Source: Gammaproteobacteria bacterium
GTDB lineage: Bacteria; Pseudomonadota; Gammaproteobacteria; Pseudomonadales; JAUIET01
DNA length: 64,000 nucleotides
Direction: 5' to 3'
NCBI GenBank assembly: GCA_030429735.1
Contig: JAUIET010000013.1
Location: 86,811-150,810, forward strand
Shown: piece by piece, positions 59,202 to 64,000 of the stretch
Layout of the letters: each line of letters starts with the position of its first letter
Numbering within the stretch: position 1 is the first letter of the stretch
Position numbers and translations under genes: made by a program
The notes under the pieces: model-generated
Told to the model about the DNA's origin: nothing
The model's input: the letters and a program-made list of their open reading frames with translations, nothing else
Database searches by the model: none

Positions 59202-60076
59202 CCAATAACAAGTCCCTGACACTGCGTGCGCCCGCCAAGATAAACCGGTTCTTGCATATTATCGGTCAACGGCCTGACGGATATCACAATTTGCAAACCG
59301 TGTTTCAGTTTCTGGATTTATCCGATCAACTTACTCTGCAAGAGCGGCACGAGGCAGATATAGAGTTGCACGGCAGCGGCATGAATATAGCCCCTGAGAG
59401 CAACCTGATAAGCCAAGCAGCAAGAGCCCTGCAAGCTGCCACGGGCTGCCGTCTGGGCGCTCACATTCAGATAAACAAGAAAATACCGGTTGGCGGCGGC
59501 GTAGGCGGGGGAAGTTCGGATGCCGCCAGCACTCTATTAGGCTTGAATACCTTGTGGCAAACAGGCTTGAGCCTGACGGAACTGGCGGAGATTGGCGCAC
59601 AGCTTGGCGCCGATGTGCCCGTTTTCATCCATGGAAAGGCGGCCTTCGCCGAAGGCATAGGCGAGCAATTGACGGTGATTGATTTACCAACCCCCTGGTA
59701 CCTGCTGTTAAAGCCGGCCTGCGAGGTGTCTACGGCCCGTATTTTTTCGCAGCAGGAATTGACACGTAACACCTCTCCGATCAAAATAGCCGCCTTTCTG
59801 AACGGGGCCACCTGTACCCGTAATGACTGTTTGCCGGTAGTGCTGAAATTGTACCCAGAAATAAGGGCCGCAATGAATTGGCTGGAAACGTTTTCCAGGC
59901 CTAGGCTTACCGGAACCGGCGCGTGTATTTTCGCTGAGTTCGAGTCAAGGCAAAACGCCGAGGCAGTGCTTGAGCAAGTACCCGCGACCTGGCAGGCGTA
60001 TGTTACGCAAGGGCTGAATACTTCACCAGCTCATCGTGACCTGGCGATGTATATAAGCGAATGGAAACAGGTTTAA
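59198..60076 (+). CDS. ispE: 4-diphosphocytidyl-2-C-methyl-D-erythritol kinase IspE
   Basis: GHMP-family kinase in the MEP pathway to isoprenoids. The 292 residues begin LRAPAKINRFLHIIGQRPDGYH, and have the ATP loop VGGGVGGGSSDAAS and the C-terminal LTGTGACIFAEF. Start is GTG 59198. Placement lolB–ispE–tRNA-Gln–prs is the conserved order. Confidence 0.97.
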   Translation: MTNNKSLTLRAPAKINRFLHIIGQRPDGYHNLQTVFQFLDLSDQLTLQERHEADIELHGSGMNIAPESNLISQAARALQAATGCRLGAHIQINKKIPVGGGVGGGSSDAASTLLGLNTLWQTGLSLTELAEIGAQLGADVPVFIHGKAAFAEGIGEQLTVIDLPTPWYLLLKPACEVSTARIFSQQELTRNTSPIKIAAFLNGATCTRNDCLPVVLKLYPEIRAAMNWLETFSRPRLTGTGACIFAEFESRQNAEAVLEQVPATWQAYVTQGLNTSPAHRDLAMYISEWKQV

Positions 60077-60086
60077 CAGGGTTAAT

Positions 60087-60161
60087 TGGGGCGTCGCCAA
60101 GCGGTAAGGCACTGGGTTTTGATCTCAGCATGCGCAGGTTCGAATCCTGCCGCCCCAGCCA
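60087..60161 (+). tRNA. tRNA-Gln (anticodon TTG)
   Basis: A full cloverleaf: acceptor TGGGGCG pairs with CGCCCCA, followed by discriminator G and an encoded CCA. The anticodon stem CTGGG/CTCAG encloses TTTTGAT with anticodon TTG at 60119–60121. T arm GCAGG-TTCGAAT-CCTGC is standard. It is between ispE and prs, probably cotranscribed. Confidence 0.97.
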
Positions 60162-60196
60162 TTTTTCCTACGATTGAGACAACGGGTTCTATAGCG

Positions 60197-61141
60197 ATGC
60201 GAAACCTTGTGCTGTTCAGCGGCAATTCTAATCCAGAGCTGGCGCACAATATCTGCCGCAAACTGGGGGTTTCCCTGGGCAACGCTGAAGTTTCCAAATT
60301 CAGCGACGGCGAAATATCAATCGAAATCAAAGACAATGTGCGTGGCAAAGACGTATTTGTGATTCAGTCCACCTGCCGACCCACCAACTCCAGCCTGATG
60401 GAGCTGGTGCTGATGGTAGACGCGCTGCGGCGCTCATCGGCGGGCAAAATTACGGCCGTGGTGCCCTACTTTGGCTACTCCCGCCAGGACCGCCGGGTGC
60501 GCTCCATACGAGTACCGATCAGCGCCAAAGTATGCGCAGACATGATCGTGAATGCTGGCGTAGACAGAGTGCTTACCGTTGACTTGCACGCCGAGCAAAT
60601 TCAGGGCTTTTTTGATTGTGCGGTTGACAACGTCTACGGCTCTCCGGTGCTGACCGAAGACATCAAACGCCAGCGTTACAGCGAGCCCGTTGTTGTCAGC
60701 CCCGACATAGGTGGTGTGGTCAGGGCACGGGCGGTTGCCAAATCACTTGATGATACCGATCTTGCGATCATCGACAAACGACGACCGCAGGCCAATGAAG
60801 CGCAAGTGATGCATATCATTGGCGATGTCAGCGGCAAAACCTGCATTATGGTAGACGACATGGTCGATACCGCTGGCACGCTGTGTAAAGCGGCCGAAGC
60901 CTTGAAGGAAAATGGTGCACAAAAGGTGGTTGCCTACTGTACTCACGCGGTATTGTCTGGAAAGGCCATCGATAACATCAAGGCGTCGTCGCTGGATGAA
61001 CTGGTTGTGACGGACACAATACCGCTGGACGCGGCGGCGTTGGCTTGCACCAATATTCGACAATTGAGCATATCACCCCTGCTGGCTGAATCCATCCGCC
61101 GGGTAAGCAACGAAGAATCAATAAGCGCCCTGTTCCAATAA
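60197..61141 (+). CDS. prs: Ribose-phosphate pyrophosphokinase Prs
   Basis: Makes PRPP from ribose-5-phosphate and ATP; PRPP feeds HisG (22737–23405) and nucleotide synthesis. The 314 residues run from [16 protein letters not shown], through [10 protein letters not shown] and [15 protein letters not shown], to the PRPP loop [10 protein letters not shown]. An in-frame extension to 60086 would run through the tRNA gene and is rejected. Confidence 0.98.
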   Translation: MRNLVLFSGNSNPELAHNICRKLGVSLGNAEVSKFSDGEISIEIKDNVRGKDVFVIQSTCRPTNSSLMELVLMVDALRRSSAGKITAVVPYFGYSRQDRRVRSIRVPISAKVCADMIVNAGVDRVLTVDLHAEQIQGFFDCAVDNVYGSPVLTEDIKRQRYSEPVVVSPDIGGVVRARAVAKSLDDTDLAIIDKRRPQANEAQVMHIIGDVSGKTCIMVDDMVDTAGTLCKAAEALKENGAQKVVAYCTHAVLSGKAIDNIKASSLDELVVTDTIPLDAAALACTNIRQLSISPLLAESIRRVSNEESISALFQ

Positions 61142-61210
61142 CGAAACGGGGTTTAACTAACCGCAGCAGAATCGGTCGCAGGTTCTCGCTGTTAACAAAG
61201 GAGTCGGAAA

Positions 61211-61888
61211 ATGTCTGACGAATTCGTACTGCATGCGCAAAGCCGCGCAGACGCGGGGAAAGGTGCGAGCCGCCGCCTGCGTCGTAATCAAGACCTGATG
61301 CCCGCTATTGTTTATGGCGGCAAATCAGCGCCTGTGAACATCAGCATTCCTCACAAGGACATGCTGAAAGCCACAGCAAACGAGGCGTTCTACTCGCACA
61401 TCATCGAACTTAACATCGATGGCAAGGCAGAAGACGTGATCATCAAAGACCTGCAGCGCCACCCGGCCAAGCAGCGTCTGCTGCACGCTGATTTTCTGCG
61501 CATTGTGAAAGGCCAGAAGATCACGGTTAACGTACCACTGCACTTCATTAATGAAGACATCTGTGTTGGCGTTAAAATGCAAGGCGGAAATATCCTGCAC
61601 AGCGCGACTGATATAGAAGTTACCGTGCTGCCAAAAGACCTGCCGGAATACATTGAAGTCGACATGGCCAAGGTAGAACTGGGTCAGCAACTGCATCTGT
61701 CTGACATTGTGCTGCCTGAAGGCGTGGAAAGTGTGGCACTGTCGCACGGTGAAGAGCACGACCTGCCGATTGCGGCCATTAGCGCACCCAAGGGTGGCAG
61801 CGATGATGAAGATGAAGCAGCGGCACCGTCTGATGACGCTGGCGAAGACGCGGCAGATGACAAGGATGGCGAGGAAGAAAAGGAATAA
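61211..61888 (+). CDS. rplY: 50S ribosomal protein L25, Ctc form
   Basis: Binds 5S rRNA in the large subunit. It has 225 residues: an N-terminal L25 domain (GKGASRRLRRNQDLMPAIVYG), a C-terminal Ctc beta domain (about 95–190), and an acidic tail of about 30 Asp, Glu and Ala residues. A strong AAAGGAG precedes the ATG. The Ctc form and tail are common in non-enteric gammaproteobacteria. Confidence 0.96.
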   Translation: MSDEFVLHAQSRADAGKGASRRLRRNQDLMPAIVYGGKSAPVNISIPHKDMLKATANEAFYSHIIELNIDGKAEDVIIKDLQRHPAKQRLLHADFLRIVKGQKITVNVPLHFINEDICVGVKMQGGNILHSATDIEVTVLPKDLPEYIEVDMAKVELGQQLHLSDIVLPEGVESVALSHGEEHDLPIAAISAPKGGSDDEDEAAAPSDDAGEDAADDKDGEEEKE

Positions 61889-61911
61889 ACTCTTCTTGGC
61901 TATCGTCCTAG

Positions 61912-62511
61912 ATGGCAAGCTTGCAACTCATCGCAGGGCTTGGTAACCCCGGGCCCGAATACGCTGATACCCGACACAATGCTGGCGTGTGGTTCGTTGA
62001 TGAACTCGCACGCCAGCACGGTGTGGTATTGCAAACCGACAAAAAACTAAAAGGTAGCACGACCACATTGCGCTTGGCCGGCCAGACGGTTCGCCTACTG
62101 GTGCCAGACACTTTTATGAATTTAAGCGGCCAGTCAGTGGCTGCCTGCGCGAATTTTTATAAAATACCAGTGGAATCGATACTGGTGGTGCACGATGAGT
62201 TAGACCTGCCATTGGGCACCGCGAAGCTAAAGCAAGGCGGTGGCCATGGCGGCAATAACGGCGTGCGCAATATCATGCAGCAGCTGGGCAATGACGGCAG
62301 CTTTATGCGTCTTAGACTCGGTATAGGCCATCCGCGCGAGCTCGCCCCCAAGCGTGATGTCACCAGCCACGTGCTGGGCAAACCCAGCAGCACCGAACGG
62401 CAATTAATTGAAGACTGCATTGAAGTAGGCCTGAAATCACTCGACCTGATTGCCGAAGACAAATGGCAACGGGCGCAAACTTTAATACACAACCATAAAC
62501 CTGCGGACTAA
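61912..62511 (+). CDS. pth: Peptidyl-tRNA hydrolase Pth
   Basis: Releases peptides from stalled peptidyl-tRNA. The 199 residues carry the catalytic His22 in DTRHNAG and N12 in GLGNPGPEY, with the FMNLSG and [10 protein letters not shown] motifs. It follows rplY by 23 bases. Confidence 0.97.
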   Translation: MASLQLIAGLGNPGPEYADTRHNAGVWFVDELARQHGVVLQTDKKLKGSTTTLRLAGQTVRLLVPDTFMNLSGQSVAACANFYKIPVESILVVHDELDLPLGTAKLKQGGGHGGNNGVRNIMQQLGNDGSFMRLRLGIGHPRELAPKRDVTSHVLGKPSSTERQLIEDCIEVGLKSLDLIAEDKWQRAQTLIHNHKPAD

Positions 62512-62535
62512 ACCACCCAGGGCACAGGACACACT

Positions 62536-63627
62536 ATGGGATTTAAATGCGGCATTGTCGGCCTGCCCAACGTCGGCAAATCAACCTTGTTCAACGCCCT
62601 GACGGAAGCCGGCATAGGCGCGGAGAACTTCCCGTTCTGCACCATCGAGCCCAACTCCGGTGTGGTGCCAATGCCCGACCCGAGGCTGGACGCGCTGGCC
62701 GCCATCGTAAAGCCGGAAAAAATCATCGCCACCAGCATGGAGTTTGTTGATATTGCAGGTCTTGTTGCCGGCGCTTCCAAAGGCGAAGGTCTGGGTAACC
62801 AGTTTCTGGGCAACATCCGCGAAACAGAAGCCATTGCCCACGTAGTGCGTTGCTTTGAAGACGACAATGTCATTCACGTTGCCAACCAGATAGACCCGGC
62901 CGCTGACGTTGAAGTAATCAATACCGAATTGGCCCTGGCCGACCTGGACGCGGTTGAAAAAGCCATCCAGAAGCTGGTGCGCGTAGTGAAAGGTGGAGAC
63001 AAGGAAGCAAAAGCGAAAATGCTCGTGCTCGAAAAACTGCAACCGCATCTGGATGAGGCCAAACCGGTTCGAACCCTGGGTCTCAGTGACGACGAGCTAA
63101 AAGCCATACGTGACGTTAACCTGCTCACGCTCAAACCCACCATGTACATAGCCAATGTGGATGAAGAAGGCTTTGAAAACAACCCACACCTGGACACCGT
63201 GCGAGCCATTGCCGACGCGGAGAACGCCTCACTGGTGGTTATCTGTAACAAAATAGAGGAAGAAATAGCCGAGCTGGACGCCGACGAGAAACTCGAGTTT
63301 CTGGCTGAAATGGGCATGGATGAACCCGGCCTCGACCGGGTTATTCGCGCCGGTTACGAGCTTCTGAGGTTGCAAACCTACTTTACCGCAGGCCCCAAGG
63401 AAGTCCGCGCCTGGACAGTCCCCGTAGGCGCCACCGCACCTCAAGCCGCCGGCAAGATTCACACCGACTTCGAAAAAGGCTTTATCCGCGCCGAAGTGAT
63501 TGGCTATGACGACTACGTAAGCCTGGGCGGCGAGCAAGGTGCCAAAGACGCCGGAAAATGGCGCCTGGAAGGCAAGGATTACATCGTCCAGGACGGCGAT
63601 GTTGTGCACTTCAGATTCAATGTGTGA
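62536..63627 (+). CDS. ychF: Redox-regulated ATPase YchF
   Basis: Obg-like P-loop protein that prefers ATP and associates with ribosomes. The 363 residues contain G1 GLPNVGKST (9–17), [18 protein letters not shown] (G3), an NKxE-type G4 (ICNKIEEE) and the C-terminal TGS domain ([15 protein letters not shown]). The pth–ychF pairing is standard. Confidence 0.97.
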   Translation: MGFKCGIVGLPNVGKSTLFNALTEAGIGAENFPFCTIEPNSGVVPMPDPRLDALAAIVKPEKIIATSMEFVDIAGLVAGASKGEGLGNQFLGNIRETEAIAHVVRCFEDDNVIHVANQIDPAADVEVINTELALADLDAVEKAIQKLVRVVKGGDKEAKAKMLVLEKLQPHLDEAKPVRTLGLSDDELKAIRDVNLLTLKPTMYIANVDEEGFENNPHLDTVRAIADAENASLVVICNKIEEEIAELDADEKLEFLAEMGMDEPGLDRVIRAGYELLRLQTYFTAGPKEVRAWTVPVGATAPQAAGKIHTDFEKGFIRAEVIGYDDYVSLGGEQGAKDAGKWRLEGKDYIVQDGDVVHFRFNV

Positions 63628-63713
63628 CCGTGACCCCGCCGCTTTGACGCCAGTCGCCACTTGACAATACACCCACGATTCTGGAGAATTCGCGCCTCGA
63701 TTTTCCCCTATGT

Positions 63714-63790
63714 GGCTACGTAGCTCAGCTGGTTAGAGCACAGCATTCATAATGCTGGGGTCGGTGGTTCAAGTCCACCCGTAGCTACCA
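63714..63790 (+). tRNA. tRNA-Met (elongator, anticodon CAT)
   Basis: Acceptor GGCTACG pairs with CGTAGCT (one G·T pair), followed by A and an encoded CCA. Anticodon stem CAGCA/TGCTG encloses TTCATAA with CAT at 63748–63750. The body closely resembles E. coli elongator tRNA-Met. A C-A-T anticodon could be lysidine-modified to read Ile; overall similarity favours Met. Confidence 0.93.
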
Positions 63791-63873
63791 GATTTATAGG
63801 GTCCTGCCCGAGGACATCCTTTACACTTCATACCGGAGACATGGTTAACACTTTTCCGGTATAAAAGGGATTT

Positions 63874-64000
63874 GGGCTCTACCCCATTAACGGGGGATGG
63901 GCACTCATTAAACCCGATTGATCATACCATCCCACCCACAGTGGGCCAGTACTCTCATTCGATAGTTTTCAAAGTTTCTGAAGCCATAGGCTCGCCTGGA
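63874..64000 (-). mobile_element. End of an ISL3-like insertion sequence, truncated by the window
   Basis: A G+C-rich terminal segment begins near 63874 (GGGCTCTACCCC, then CGGGGGATGG), fitting ISL3-family ends that begin with GG. It sits about 35 bases from a transposase stop codon. The exact boundary and target repeats cannot be set because the other end is outside. Between the tRNA and this point, 63791–63873 contains two hairpins: GTCCT/AGGAC at 63800–63814, and ATACCGG/CCGGTAT near 63830–63862. Confidence 0.55.
63908..64000 (-). CDS. Transposase C-terminus (ISL3-like), partial
   Basis: The last 30 codons of a minus-strand frame read RRAYGFRNFENYRMRVLA and then CGWDGMINRV before TAA at 63908–63910. 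A tail of the form YGFRNFxNYRxRVL is typical of transposases in the ISL3 group (IS204/IS1001/IS1165). The rest of the gene is beyond the right edge. Family assignment rests on this short piece. Confidence 0.65.
   Translation of the reverse strand, partial: SRRAYGFRNFENYRMRVLAHCGWDGMINRV

Noticed and set aside
60086..60196. N-terminal extension of Prs from 60086
   Set aside because: The extension is a translation of the tRNA-Gln gene; Prs proteins start at MRNLVLFSG.

Overview
The window is a stretch of core chromosome from a gammaproteobacterium, about half G+C, almost fully coding. Gene order closely follows the Pseudomonas aeruginosa blocks mraY–rsmI–lpoA–sspA–petA–rplM–algW–murA–lptB–rpoN–mreB–gatCAB and prmC–prfA–hemA–lolB–ispE–prs–rplY–pth–ychF. 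A non-enteric, Pseudomonadales/Cellvibrionales-like organism is therefore likely. The short HisG, the NPr/EIIA-Ntr/RapZ genes beside rpoN, and the bc1 operon agree with this. No CRISPR array, prophage or plasmid gene was seen. The only mobile DNA is the end of an insertion sequence at the right edge.

Layout: (1) 1–6897, minus strand: cell-wall and division cluster mraY(partial)–murF–murE–ftsI–ftsL–rsmH–mraZ, with a 10-bp-period array of MraZ-type boxes upstream. (2) 7262–12118: RNase P RNA and rsmI (minus), then lpoA–yraN–diaA–dolP (plus). (3) 12154–18890, minus: sspB, sspA, a fused cytochrome b/c1 gene, petA, rpsI, an extended rplM, zapE. (4) 19048–25738: zapG, a Nif3-family gene, algW, hisD, hisG, murA, ibaG and a solitary mlaC. 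(5) 25938–36093, plus: yrbG–kdsD–kdsC–lptC–lptA–lptB–rpoN–hpf–ptsN–rapZ–ptsO–mgtE–darP, which makes Kdo, exports LPS and carries the nitrogen PTS. (6) 36068–44041, minus: yhdP, rng, mreD, mreC, mreB. (7) 44269–48531, plus: gatC–gatA–gatB, a PA4642-type gene and a CysZ/EI24 membrane protein. (8) 48551–53292: DEAD-box helicase, DoxX protein, and a signalling gene split by a run of ten A. (9) 53308–63790: prmC–prfA–hemA (minus), then TPR lipoprotein–lolB–ispE–tRNA-Gln–prs–rplY–pth–ychF–tRNA-Met (plus). (10) 63791–64000: the IS end.

The genes cover envelope building (peptidoglycan, LPS, lipoprotein sorting, rod shape), translation and its quality control, and respiration. The least ordinary features are: the split receiver–PAS–kinase-like gene with degenerate signalling residues (50786–53292); a ribosomal protein L13 with a C-terminal helix-hairpin-helix domain; a single-chain cytochrome b–c1 with two extra membrane helices; an mreC with no ordinary start codon in frame; and an mla locus reduced to mlaC.
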